Shown: in pieces, positions 52,901-60,765 of the stretch
Layout: the number at the start of each line of letters is the position of its first letter
How positions within the stretch are numbered: position 1 is the stretch's first letter
DNA from: Mesostigma viride
Taxonomy: Eukaryota > Streptophyta > Mesostigmatophyceae > Mesostigmatales > Mesostigmataceae
Reading direction: 5' to 3'
Length of the DNA stretch: 62,000 bases
NCBI GenBank assembly: GCA_009746045.1
Contig: RPFO01000078.1
Span: 1,149,107-1,211,106 of the forward strand
Position numbers and translations under genes: made by a program
The notes under the pieces: model-generated
Told to the model about the DNA's origin: nothing
Databases searched by the model: none
The model's input: the letters and a program-made list of their open reading frames with translations, nothing else

Positions 52901-53603
52901 AGCGGGCCCATTCTTTTCTATGTCAGCTCAAGCAGGTCTGACACCAAAGGGACAAAGTGTCATGCAGCCATTGACCGCAAGCAGGGAGGAGCTTATCCAT
53001 ACATCACATGGCATGCTGCTCTAACACTGTGACCAGCCACAGTCTATTCGAGATATACACACCAGAAACATCCAGGAATGCCACTCCGGATGGCCGGATC
53101 GCGTACACGGGAGCGAATGACAGGAAAGCTTGTCTTCGGCTCGCGCAAGTTTCCCGCCCACGCAAGCACATGGATGCAGCTCCACTTAACCCATAGTCAG
53201 GGGGTTTACGGACTATGGGTTAACATGCATCGAATGATAATCACCCGAGGGGAGCCACCGTAGTAAAGCTGTACATGCAGAAAGAAACGTGTATGATGTT
53301 GGCAGAACACCCGCTGGGACACCAGGTAGGTGATCTGCCTTCTGGCCTCCCACATCTAACAACACCCGGCATGCGCAGGCACTTCCTTCACTGTAGGTGG
53401 AAGCGTGGCAGGATTCATGATGATGCATAAGTAGCTGCACTGCCACCTGGCAGTGGCCACAATGCAGCGATGGCCCAGGGGCATGTGTCCACCCAGCTCA
53501 CCATTGTGGACGACCCAGCTGCGGCTTGCGTCGGCTGTGTTGAGGATGGGCCAGCTGCAGAAGCTTGGACGACGGAGGCAGATGGACTTGACCGGGGCAC
53601 TTC
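27013..53603 (-). CDS. multi-exon ankyrin-repeat gene (or tandem cluster), one repeat per exon
   Basis: This span holds 27 near-identical minus-strand exons, each flanked by AG acceptors and mostly GTGAGT donors. Each encodes one ankyrin repeat of the form [19 protein letters not shown] followed by DDKGMSVDA and three variable residues. Exons are 96-108 nt (mostly 102), always phase 0 at both ends. The last exon ends in a stop at 27013; two upstream exons are Ser/Ala/Pro linkers. Ankyrin repeats are protein-binding scaffolds, and here no catalytic or membrane domain was found. No start codon exon was identified, so the 5' end lies between or beyond 52146 and 53603. Decayed copies and duplicated introns mean several genes, or part-pseudogenes, are possible. 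Without transcripts the connectivity is inferred. Confidence 0.6.
27224..27322 (-). CDS. ankyrin repeat exon (penultimate)
   Basis: 99 nt between acceptor CGCCTGCAG and donor GTCAGT. It reads [20 protein letters not shown], then [11 protein letters not shown], the most canonical repeat of the set (with a normal GA turn instead of DKGMS). Confidence 0.75.
28541..28642 (-). CDS. ankyrin repeat exon
   Basis: 102 nt, 34 residues: [31 protein letters not shown]. Donor GTGAGT. The flanking sequence on the acceptor side (to about 28800) matches that of the exon at 36317. Confidence 0.7.
29078..29179 (-). CDS. ankyrin repeat exon with weak donor
   Basis: 102 nt reading [28 protein letters not shown]. 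The donor is GTTGAG rather than GTGAGT, so this exon may be spliced poorly. Confidence 0.6.
29525..29626 (-). CDS. ankyrin repeat exon (type A)
   Basis: 102 nt: [28 protein letters not shown]. The intron before it (higher coordinates) contains the 76-bp minisatellite. Its acceptor-side sequence (GCAACCCAGGA-like) is shared with the exons at 34241, 37797, 44417 and 45822. Confidence 0.7.
29965..31222. repeat. 76-bp minisatellite inside an ankyrin intron, about 16.5 copies
   Basis: The unit contains CATTTATATAGGTGGGTGGG, ATATTGTAGACCCATGCTTC and GCATGCATCACCACAAGACA. Variant sites (CCC/CCT, TTAGC/TTTGC, GCATC/GCGTC, CACCC/CATCC) show a four-unit block that recurs 456 bp (six units) later. It holds no gene; short frames within it are period shadows. 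Confidence 0.97.
31680..31920. repeat. intronic module, copy 1
   Basis: Related to 34800-35000, 38335-38530, 42835-43040 and, in part, 44940-45010. Shared strings include CGTGATNNACACGG and AGTATGCCCAGCACTGCCAC, and GCAGACACAGCGAGGTGA. On the minus strand one frame stays open (see findings). Confidence 0.8.
32440..32545 (-). pseudogene. decayed ankyrin exon in duplicated module
   Basis: The DNA still resembles a repeat exon (CCACACCTCCAGAAAGCCTC, AAAGAGCATCGACGAGAAGC against the usual CCACCTCCAGGTGGCC, GAGCAGCGAGGTGAAGC). It lacks a donor and an open repeat frame. Its equivalents are at 35540, 43696 and 45200. Confidence 0.6.
32688..32789 (-). CDS. ankyrin repeat exon (type B)
   Basis: 102 nt: [31 protein letters not shown]. 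Donor GTGAGT. Acceptor-side intron sequence (CCTTCAAAGCAG) is shared with 35775. Confidence 0.72.
33234..33335 (-). CDS. ankyrin repeat exon
   Basis: 102 nt: [31 protein letters not shown]. His of the TPLH-like motif is replaced by Val. The donor side shares the [11 protein letters not shown]-coding intron start with the exon at 36317. Confidence 0.7.
33715..33813 (-). CDS. ankyrin repeat exon, 33 codons
   Basis: 99 nt: [30 protein letters not shown]. The His of ALH is Pro and GHL is GNL, so packing may be weaker than in its neighbours. Confidence 0.68.
34241..34342 (-). CDS. ankyrin repeat exon (type A)
   Basis: 102 nt: [31 protein letters not shown], with acceptor CATGCAACCCAG and donor GTGAGT. 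Confidence 0.72.
34750..34779. repeat. interstitial plant-type telomere repeats (CCCTAAA)
   Basis: GGTTTAAACC is followed by three CCCTAAA units, so a short GGGTTT half and the CCCTAAA half meet head to head. CCCTAAA is the complement of the TTTAGGG telomere repeat of land plants and many algae. It lies in an intron, immediately beside module copy 2. Confidence 0.85.
34800..35000. repeat. intronic module, copy 2
   Basis: Matches the other module copies (CTCGCGTCCCGTGATGGACA and CAGACACAGCGAGGTGACAT) but carries indels that break the minus-strand frame open in copies 1, 3 and 4. Confidence 0.8.
35540..35612 (-). pseudogene. decayed ankyrin exon in duplicated module
   Basis: Retains CACCTCCAGGTGGCCCAAAA and GAGCAGCAAGGTGAATCGCA but has lost donor and frame. 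Counterpart of 32440 and 45200. Confidence 0.6.
35775..35876 (-). CDS. ankyrin repeat exon (type B) with damaged donor
   Basis: 102 nt: [31 protein letters not shown]. The donor reads GTGATT, and KG is changed to QR. It closely matches the exon at 32688. It may be skipped in transcripts. Confidence 0.62.
36317..36418 (-). CDS. ankyrin repeat exon
   Basis: 102 nt: [31 protein letters not shown], donor GTGAGT. Its acceptor flank is almost identical to that of 28541, and its donor flank resembles that of 33234, so it looks chimeric between two duplicated units. Confidence 0.72.
36700..37190. mobile_element. MITE-like insertion rich in CGATACC
   Basis: Roughly 490 bp without coding capacity. 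It begins CATGCATCCGATACCGATAA and ends with a run of GGTATCG and GATAGTGCATG motifs in inverse orientation. A CCACCAACTTGAGA intron motif occurs on both sides (36668 and 37197). Boundaries are approximate. Confidence 0.45.
37378..37445 (-). pseudogene. truncated ankyrin exon
   Basis: Only the second half of a repeat remains ([15 protein letters not shown]). The first-helix half is missing, and the donor position reads GCAAGG. Confidence 0.65.
37797..37898 (-). CDS. ankyrin repeat exon (type A)
   Basis: 102 nt: [31 protein letters not shown], donor GTGAGT. GHL is replaced by GRL. Confidence 0.72.
38335..38530. repeat. intronic module, copy 3
   Basis: Shares ACCTCGCGTCCCGTGACGGA and AGTATGCCCAGCACTGCCAC with the other copies. 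The minus-strand frame is open throughout. Confidence 0.8.
38808..38906 (-). CDS. ankyrin repeat exon, 33 codons
   Basis: 99 nt: [30 protein letters not shown]. One Asp of DDKG is deleted in frame. Confidence 0.7.
39284..39382 (-). CDS. ankyrin repeat exon, 33 codons
   Basis: 99 nt: [30 protein letters not shown]. Closest to the exon at 38808. Confidence 0.7.
39761..39862 (-). CDS. ankyrin repeat exon
   Basis: 102 nt: [31 protein letters not shown]. It shares the donor-proximal half exactly with 40241. Confidence 0.72.
40241..40348 (-). CDS. ankyrin repeat exon, 36 codons
   Basis: 108 nt, the longest repeat exon. An in-frame NG duplication ([10 protein letters not shown]) lies at its start, then [26 protein letters not shown]. 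Confidence 0.72.
40504..41000. mobile_element. MITE-like element with GGTACC-rich termini
   Basis: GGTATTGCCCGGTACCC at 40504-40520 and the reverse complement of GGTATCGCCCGGTACCC at 40984-41000 form 17-bp terminal inverted repeats with one mismatch. The interior has clusters of GGTACC palindromes near both ends and no ORF. It sits in an ankyrin intron; no target duplication was obvious. Confidence 0.55.
41292..41390 (-). CDS. ankyrin repeat exon, 33 codons
   Basis: 99 nt: [30 protein letters not shown]. Donor GTGAGT. Confidence 0.7.
41824..41925 (-). CDS. diverged ankyrin repeat exon
   Basis: 102 nt: [31 protein letters not shown]. The ALHLAA motif is lost, but the second helix and splice sites are kept. 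Confidence 0.6.
42344..42439 (-). CDS. ankyrin repeat exon, 32 codons (type A)
   Basis: 96 nt, the shortest: [32 protein letters not shown] is replaced by DSL. Confidence 0.67.
42835..43040. repeat. intronic module, copy 4
   Basis: Contains CTCGCGTCCCGTGATGGACA, the AGTATGCCCAGCACTGCCAC string and an ATACCCCAGGAGACTACCTT string shared with copy 1. The minus-strand frame is open. Confidence 0.8.
43591..43702. repeat. 22-bp minisatellite grown from an ankyrin exon
   Basis: About five units of the form GACCATCCCTTTGYCATGCT adjoin the decayed ankyrin exon at 43696. The unit resembles the exon's own segment for HDKGM (CATCCCCTTGTCATCCACC in normal exons). Confidence 0.8.
43696..43770 (-). pseudogene. 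decayed ankyrin exon joined to 22-bp minisatellite
   Basis: The frame still reads [24 protein letters not shown], then runs into the minisatellite with no donor. It corresponds to the dead exon in the other module copies but is the best preserved. Confidence 0.65.
43932..44033 (-). CDS. ankyrin repeat exon (type B)
   Basis: 102 nt: [31 protein letters not shown]. The donor is GTGAGG; a GTGTGAGTGC further on (about 43905) would be an alternative donor adding nine in-frame codons. Confidence 0.68.
44417..44518 (-). CDS. ankyrin repeat exon (type A)
   Basis: 102 nt: [34 protein letters not shown] is replaced by VLS. Confidence 0.7.
45200..45276 (-). pseudogene. decayed ankyrin exon in duplicated module
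   Basis: Keeps CCACACCTCCAGGTGGCCTC and AGAGCAGCAAGGTGAATCGC. No donor or repeat frame. Equivalent to 32440 and 35540. Confidence 0.6.
45435..45536 (-). CDS. ankyrin repeat exon (type B)
   Basis: 102 nt: [31 protein letters not shown], donor GTGAGT. Confidence 0.72.
45822..45923 (-). CDS. ankyrin repeat exon (type A)
   Basis: 102 nt: [31 protein letters not shown]. Its acceptor flank carries a 12-bp insertion (TCCATATAGAGT) relative to other type A units. Confidence 0.72.
46340..46460 (-). pseudogene. ankyrin exon with lost splice sites
   Basis: Reads [31 protein letters not shown]. No AG sits at the usual acceptor place, and the donor is replaced by AGGTTG. It could be used with shifted sites, but is probably decayed. 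Confidence 0.5.
46976..47077 (-). CDS. ankyrin repeat exon
   Basis: 102 nt: [31 protein letters not shown], donor GTGAGT. Confidence 0.72.
47529..47630 (-). CDS. ankyrin repeat exon
   Basis: 102 nt: [31 protein letters not shown], donor GTGAGT. Confidence 0.72.
47788..47889 (-). CDS. ankyrin repeat exon
   Basis: 102 nt: [31 protein letters not shown]. Donor GTAAGT. The intron separating it from the next downstream exon is only 157 bp. Confidence 0.72.
47890..48970. other. ankyrin intron, unique AT-rich sequence
   Basis: No exon or repeat module was recognised. An AT-rich stretch lies near 48770-48830. Confidence 0.4.
48971..49072 (-). CDS. ankyrin repeat exon
   Basis: 102 nt: [31 protein letters not shown], donor GTGAGG. 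The intron preceding it in the transcript holds the hexamer arrays. Confidence 0.72.
49373..50566. repeat. relay of GC-rich arrays (CCCCA, CCAACG, CCCACG, CCCGCG, CCG, CCCCAA, CCCCG)
   Basis: In order: CCCCA/CCCAC to about 49503; CCAACG to about 49626; CCCACG, CCCGCG and CCCACG again to about 49962; CCG to about 49993; CCCCAA (about 39 units) to 50228; then CCCCGC-rich sequence. The whole tract lies in the intron between ankyrin exons 50767 and 48971, with the G-rich strand as the sense strand. All long frames through it are artefacts. Confidence 0.97.
50767..50865 (-). CDS. ankyrin repeat exon, diverged, first in the array
   Basis: 99 nt between AG and donor [26 protein letters not shown], then [11 protein letters not shown]. 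It has the standard ANGADIN turn instead of DDKGMSV, like the last full repeat at 27224, so it may be the original N-terminal repeat. Confidence 0.7.
50866..52049. other. ankyrin intron, nothing recognised
   Basis: Unique sequence. Small GTGAG-like donors occur, but no exon with matching acceptor and phase was convincing. Confidence 0.35.
52050..52145 (-). CDS. linker exon upstream of ankyrin repeats
   Basis: 96 nt, phase 0 at both ends, between acceptor GCGTGACAG and donor GTAAGT. It encodes a Pro/Ala/Ser stretch ([16 protein letters not shown]), then [16 protein letters not shown]. This is not an ankyrin repeat; it is likely a flexible region N-terminal to the repeats. Confidence 0.5.
52370..52432 (+). 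mobile_element. retroelement-like 3' end with TTAA tail
   Basis: A stem-loop (GTGCTCC at 52385-52391 pairing with GGAGCAC at 52406-52412) is followed within 10 bp by tandem TTAA units (TTTAATTAATTAATTAA). This hairpin-plus-microsatellite arrangement is typical of LINE or SINE 3' ends. No body was recognised upstream. Confidence 0.35.
53502..53603 (-). CDS. Ser/Ala/Pro/Thr linker exon, most 5' found
   Basis: 102 nt, phase 0, acceptor GCGCTTACAG and donor GTGAGC. It reads [18 protein letters not shown], then [16 protein letters not shown]. Low-complexity composition, phase and length match the neighbouring linker exon. Assignment to the ankyrin gene is inference. Confidence 0.42.
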
Positions 53604-54112
53604 CTGTAAGCGCAATGGTGCGCAGGCAGGTAAAAAGTCTCAGGGCACAAAAGTGCATACGATGAATCGATGTCATGCATCAAAGTACAACATGTTATCT
53701 GTGGGCCACTAGCCATGGGGATGACACTGAACCCGGGAGCTTCTTCATGACTCATCACCTCAGCAAGCAGTTGATGTCGTTACGACAAACGACAACACTT
53801 GGTTGAAGAGATCTCGTTGCAGCAGACGCGGCGGCATCCAAAAAAGAAGCCTGTGATTGTCAATCAGGCCCCTTTATGCTGCGCTCGCGCTCTTAAAAAA
53901 AAAAAAAAACAGTTTAAAGTTATTTCAGTTTCAATCGCAGCAGACTGGACATGGGGCCACCTGACACGGACATGCAAATCCTAAGCACTGTGCACTGCAC
54001 GCACTGCACGGGGAACAGCGGTGCCGCGTGACATGCTGTACAAGCACACAGGGTGCACAGCAATGGGTGGGTCAGCAAAGAAGGGAGGACTTAACGAGCA
54101 ACGTAACTGCAG

Positions 54113-54580
54113 ATCCATCTTACTGAGCAGCTTGAGTAGTGGTGATCAGGAACTACCGGTGTTGGACAACATCGCAGAACGCGCCGTCACAACGCAGCCG
54201 TCTGCATGCTGGCCTCTTACTCCCTTCATGGGTCTTGTGGCAACCCAGATGGTCTCGGCCGAGAAACAAAGAATTGTTGAAGCTGAATCTCTCATGAGGA
54301 CCATACCTATAATGACCCAGGTGAGTGGAATGGTGCTTTGGCCCCTAGTTGGCCCGAGCCAGGCCGCAGGCAGCCCATTTTAAGATAACTGGCTCGGCAC
54401 CGAACCCGCTCTCACTGTTGTCAGGGAACTCCCAATGCGGTGGCTGAATTCGACCTGAGTCAAACTCTCAATTCATTTCAGGTGACTGCGACCCTGCAGG
54501 GAAGTGGGAAGACATATGCACTGCGTGTGGCTGGCCACCATACGTACATGGGCACACCATGGGTAACCACGTGCACACTA
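54113..54580 (+). CDS. weak hypothetical plus-strand exons
   Basis: An open frame after AACTGCAG (54112) reads LSSGDQELPVLDNIAERAV and ends with EAESLMRTIPIMTQ before donor GTGAGT at about 54321. A following acceptor (GTTGTCAG, about 54423) leads in phase to AVAEFDLSQTLNSFQVTATL and GSGKTYALRVAGHHTY. No domain was recognised. The reading frame and splice sites are compatible, but nothing independent supports the gene. Confidence 0.25.
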
Positions 54581-54720
54581 GCCCATGCGGTACACTGCTG
54601 GAAAAGCCCTGCTCAACTGTACTGAACCCCTATGTTCTTGCACCTGCCCAGACTGATTACCAAGAAGCAAAAGCAGCGCAGCAACCTAAAGGACTGCACC
54701 CGCAAAAACTTCAAAGAATC

Positions 54721-55739
<1,019 letters not shown>

Positions 55740-56383
55740 ACTCAAACACACACACACACAAACCACCGCAAGAGAGTAGCGCATGGAAAAGGTGCCACAC
55801 ACGGTAGAGTAAAAGTAAATCATGGCTGCAATTCACGGGCATGACTACGTTCGAGCTGCCAAGAAGCCCAGCACATGCCTGGCAACTTGGGGGGGATTCC
55901 ATGGGGACCAACGTAGGGCACACCATAGACCATCAACACCCAGATTCGCTGAAGGATGTACCGACAAGAGAGAGAAAGCGGAGAGAAAATCTAGCAGGGT
56001 GAGCGCGCCATGCTCAGATGGCCCATGCCTAGCGAGACGGTTGCCATACGGATAAAGTCGGGAGATGACGTTGGATGGAACATGAAAGCTAAACACCAAA
56101 GAGACAGAGGCAGAATGAAGAACAGGCCGTTGGCCAAGTGGATGATTCATGCATGGCCCTCGATGGCCCCGCAAGCAACAGTTCTTTCATTATTACTCTA
56201 ATGGTGCGGTACTGTAGCATAATATTCAAGACAGGGGACAAAAGAGAGAAGGCCTGCCCACCATGGTGTAGGATGAAAGAGAGTGGAGCTGATGGAAAGC
56301 TCCACGTGCAAGGCCAGCTGCTCATATCAGAACGCACGATGGACGGTGAAAAGAAGAAAGAGAGTATGGCATGCTGCCCCTAC

Positions 56384-57526
56384 CTGGTTCCCCACCCCCT
56401 GCCGCAGCACCGTCAGGATCTCCCCAAAGGTGGGACGCTCCGCCGGTTCAAATGCAAAGCAGCGACGTGCGAGGTCTGCCAGTACCGCGGGCAGGTTTGC
56501 TGGGATGGGGGGGATCTTTTTCTTCGCAGTGACCATCGCCAGCACCTGAAACATGTTCAGGCCAGCCCAGGGGGGTGTGCCGGATGCCATCTCCACCAAA
56601 ATGCACCCAAAACCCCACGCATCCGCGGCATTTCCAATGCCCCCAAAGTCATCAGGCACCCACTGCTCCGGTGCCATGTAGTTGGGCGTGCCCGAAGAGC
56701 CAGCAGTGGGCATGTAGCGCGACATGGTATTGGTACGGACAGCTGAAATGCCAAAGTCGGCCACCACCGCACGCCCGTACTTGTCCAGCAGGATGTTTGC
56801 GGGCTTCAAGTCCAGCACCATGATGCCCCTCTCGTGCAAGTCAGCGATGGCCAGCGCAATGTCCTGACCAATGCTCAGCAGACGGTCTAATGGGAGGCCT
56901 GCGGGAGCGGCTGTCTCACCCTTGCTCGTGCCTGTTTGGCCAGGTTGTTGCTGCTGTTGATGCAGCACCTGCTCCAATGAGGCCACGTAGCGCGGCATGA
57001 CCATGGCGGGTTGGCCACTGATGCTGGCCACCCCAATAAGGCGGCACACGTTGTGGCAGAACAGGGAGGCCTGGTAAGAGAGTTGCACCTCTCTACGAAA
57101 CTTCGCGGATTCGGCGTCTGTCAGCCCTGCCATAAACATCTTCACCACCACCTGCTGCCCGGATGGTCGCAGCACTGCCTCCAAGACGGTAGCCATCACC
57201 CCTTTGTAAATGACACTGCCCAGGCTCAAACATTCTTGGGCGATGTTCGGAATGGAGATGTCCATGTTGTCAATTCCAAGGCTCTGGCGTTCCTTCTGCT
57301 GCTTGACGTATTGCCCGATAAGGGAGCGCAACGCCAAGACAGGCATAAGCTTCTTGTCGGAAATCGTCAAGTTGGTAAGCGGGTCGGTCTGATTTCCCCG
57401 AGCGAGCCACTGCTCAATGCAAACCCTTTCGTAAACGTGGCCGGTTTCCACCAGCATGACAGGGTCTTGCATCAGGTCCCCAGAGATGGGACATAGGTAC
57501 TCCTCTGGAGGCTCCATGTCGACCAA
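56384..57526 (-). CDS. U-box domain plus protein kinase, 3' end missing
   Basis: 381 codons from ATG to a GTAGGG donor. Residues 8-75 form a U-box (LCPISGDLMQDPVM, then HVYERVCIEQWL and DPLT), the E2-binding fold of ubiquitin ligases. Residues about 104-378 form a protein kinase: Lys129 (VVVKMF), Glu146 in the C helix, Asp239 in VLDLKPANILLD, DFG 257-259, MAPEQW 284-289, and Asp302/Trp304 (DAWGFG). A Gln-rich insert is at 187-195. The catalytic loop lacks His and Arg before Asp (VLD), so it is a non-RD kinase; the Gly-loop is degenerate (YKGVMATV). Reading past the donor gives only 17 more codons, so a further exon probably exists downstream but was not identified. It likely couples phosphorylation to ubiquitination; the substrate is unknown. 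Confidence 0.85.
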
Positions 57527-58748
57527 ATATAAAATTTCAATCCTACGCTAAGGATTTAACTTCTTCTGCTTGACTTCCAAACAAGAGGCGCCACAAACAA
57601 GGGGTTGCCTCTCCTAAGAACATTGCACACCACTGCGAAAACTAGCAGCGAGTCGCTCGGCCCGGCCCCAGAAACAACGCGCACAGAATATCATGTACAC
57701 ACCGCAATACCCATGCGTCAAGCATAATCTTGGCAGCGGTCTTGTTCTGGCGTGGTCGTTGGCCACCTATTATGAGCACGAATCCTCATCAAAACTGAAG
57801 CAATTCTAGCTGGGGCAATAACACAATAATACACTAGTAGTGTACTTCTTAACGTTAAATGAAAGCATGGCCAGGAGAAAGTATGGCTTGAGTTCCATGC
57901 CAGCTTACCCGCTAGCTGGAGTACCCGGCACTAAAATTCTAACACAACATCTTGCATCAGAAGCAAAGAACGAACCTCTTTCCAGCTCCTGGGCATGCCT
58001 CAAATCGGTAGTCTGGAACGCGGTGGCCGATAATTGTTTATTTTATAACATTCGCGCATTCATTTGCGCAGACGTGAACCTCCCTTGGCATGCCACGTAG
58101 CGCCCTGCTGCGCATAGATGAGTTGTTTGTTGGTCATTTCCCACGAAGTCAAGCCGACAGAGATAACCGGGTGAGTACGTAACACCAAAGTTTAAGGTTT
58201 TGTCATATCTGATCGGGCATATCATAATGCTGACACATAGGACGTTCCATCACACCGCACACGTAAGACTGGGCAACCCATCGCTTCTTCGGTCTGATGT
58301 AAGTCGTGCCGGGCGACGCTAAGCACAGGCATGCATGAGTAAAATTGATTATGGAACCATCTTGATACCCTAGGCTTAGCAGGGATTAACTACTGGCTAT
58401 ATTTGGAATAAACGTACACCTATTTACCTGGAAAATTGATTATGGAACATGGTGAGCTACAGTACGCACTTCGCGCAGGGCAGCATTACAAGCAGTGCAA
58501 GCAATACACGTAAATTGCAGCGTGAATTAATTGTACAGTAGTATCTAATTTGCAATTATTAGCCTGAGTAACCGAGGATGGCGACTTGCAAGCACACGGT
58601 ACACTAGGATGTGCGTCGGGGCGTATGGCCCGAAACATCACGGGCTGTTGCTTAACTTTGACGACCGGTGGAGCAGCAGTGGCCTTATAGTTGTAGCCTT
58701 CACTGTAAAAGTTTCGCATGACATTGCACGCACCTTGAGATAAGAAAT
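57527..58748. promoter_or_regulatory. shared intergenic region of divergent genes
   Basis: 1.2 kb separates the start codons of the minus-strand U-box kinase and the plus-strand MYND gene, so it must hold both promoters. No definite TATA box was assigned. An in-frame stop at 58719 precedes the MYND ATG. Confidence 0.5.
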
Positions 58749-60700
58749 ATGGAAACGCTGAGGAAATGCTTCAACCGTCATTGCAGAGAAAAGGGTGATA
58801 AGACATGCGCCAGGTGCCGCTCTGTCTACTATTGCTCGAGAGTAAGTTGGCTTCCAGGACATTTCGCTAGCTGTTAGTCATGCGTACACATTTCCTATCT
58901 GCGCGTCACCGTTTACTGTTCCCCGCAGCAGCATAGCCAGATATTACACTGTAGTACATGCCGTAAAGCTCGCTCGGGAGCCGCCAACCTTTTCCCTTCA
59001 TTCTTTGCAATGCCATGATGCGGTGGTGCAACGCCTGACACCATCCCGAACTTGAACAGGAATGCCAAGCTGCGGACTATCCGAACCACAAAACGCTCTG
59101 CAAGTACATAACGAACCGGCCTTCAAACCCCTTCATGCGAACCACGAACGAAGACCTGGGCGGCAATCTGACCGATGCCAGGGCAAAGGAGCTAGTGGAA
59201 TCAGCCTCCCGGGAACTGGACAACAGGTTCCCTACAACCGGTGGTTCATGGACCCGTGTCGCATACAACGAAGAATTCAACACCGTGACGTGGTGCGAGA
59301 CCAACGACTCGGCTTTCGCGCAAGTCCTGAAACGAGCCCAGCTGGGTGGCCAAGAGGAGCGTACCTTGCGGAAAGCGGGAGCGTGCGTGTTGTACGCCAA
59401 GGCGCTGGACCGCATCTTGGCCGGCCAATGCGGCATCCCTCTGTTGGCTGTCTGCAGCAAGCTGGCCTCTGCGTTCACCAGCCCAAACACGTCTGCGGCC
59501 TTTGCGGAGGCCGGTGGGATCGACCAACTGACCAGGGTGCTGGCCGGCGCGACCGAGCACCAGGCGTGGAACCTCTCGCAGATGGTCCACCCCTGCATAT
59601 ACGGGATCGCCAGTGACGTCCTTGCCTGCGCTAAATTCGGCGCGGCGGGCACGTTTCCGGTGGTAATGCGAAACATCCTCGCCAGCCTACGCGCGTCCGT
59701 CAACGGTAAACCGGAGGCCCAGTTCACCTCGTGCACCGGGTGCACGTCCCTGTTGAATCTGTACACCCAGACGCTGGACTGCAAGGACCCGGGATGCCCC
59801 CACCAGGGCCGCATGGGCATCGACCCAAGCCTGCCTTCGGCCTTGGACACGTGCCTACACTTCTCGGTCGTCTTCGGCAGCGCGATGTTTGGCGGCGGTG
59901 ACCAGATCGTCCAAGGGGTGTGCGGGGCCATCTGCGTGGTGGCCGTATTGGACGAGCCCCCCTTTGAGAACACGCGCGTGCTGGCCTCGGACCGCGTCTG
60001 CCAGAACCTGGTGACCGTGTGCGGCAAGGCGGTGGGCCAGGAGTACCTGACCGCGGGCCGCGCGGTCGACAGCACGTGGATGCTGGCGTCTGGGGTGGCG
60101 CGCGCGGTGGGCCACCTGTGCCGGTGTGGCCAGTTCGGCATCGCGACCAGGCTGCGCGGCGCGTGCCCGCACGTTGCCCTCATGCTCGACATTGCCACCG
60201 CGGAGAGCTACCCGCTGGTGCAGCTCGAGGCGTGCATCGCGGCCACCACACTGGCCCAGGGGGACGACGCCAACAAGGCGTGCTTCGTCGACGCGGGGTT
60301 GGTGGAGACCTCGCTGCAGGTGATGCGGCAGGCGATGCAGAAGGAGGACGCCGACTCGTGCTTGTGGGGGTGCGATTTGTTGCTGGAGCTCACTAAGGAG
60401 GACAAGGGCGTGCGGCGGCTGCAAGGGGCGCCCAAGGAGGCCACGTGCAAGACGCTCGTGGACGCGGTCAAGTTCATGATGACGCACAGGGTAGGGGCCG
60501 ATCGGGACGTACCAATCACGAGGCGCATGGCCAGTCTTGTGGGTTGCTGGGCGAAGCTGATGGCTGCACAGCCGGTGTACCGCCAGCACCTCGTGGACGT
60601 GGGGGTCCAGTGCGTGTTGGACGAGGCACTCGCGATGGCCGAGGCAGAGGGAGACATGAGGTCTGCCAACACATTCCGAGATCTGAAGGGCCTACTGTGA
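58749..60700 (+). CDS. MYND zinc-finger protein with armadillo-like helical region, 2 exons
   Basis: Exon 1 is 58749-58841 and exon 2 is 59060-60700, joined across a GTAAGT/AACAG intron of 218 nt in phase 0, giving 577 residues. The MYND finger is at the extreme N terminus: Cys7 and Cys12, Cys20 and Cys23 (CARCRSVYYC), Cys29 and Cys33, His41 and Cys45 (CQAADYPNHKTLC). The intron splits the finger between YYCSR and ECQ. The remaining 530 residues are alpha-helical with armadillo/HEAT-like stretches (AGGIDQLTRVL, IAATTLAQGDDANKA, AGLVETSLQVM). MYND domains mediate protein-protein contacts, so an adaptor role is likely. An in-frame stop 30 nt upstream supports this ATG. Confidence 0.85.
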
Positions 60701-60760
60701 AAATGGGAATGGCCACAATGTGGTTGCAAACGGAGCTGCAAGTGGGGGTTCAAATGGGGG

Positions 60761-60765
60761 TGTAA
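60761..60765 (+). terminator. TGTAA poly(A) signal of the MYND gene
   Basis: TGTAA lies 60 nt after the stop, in the GGGGGTGTAAATGGGGGTG context. Position and sequence fit the green-algal polyadenylation signal. Confidence 0.6.

Noticed and set aside
59077-60589. Minus-strand frames of 373 and 244 codons opposite the MYND gene
   Set aside because: Shadows of the GC-rich plus-strand coding exon. The plus strand has the MYND motif, intron and TGTAA signal.
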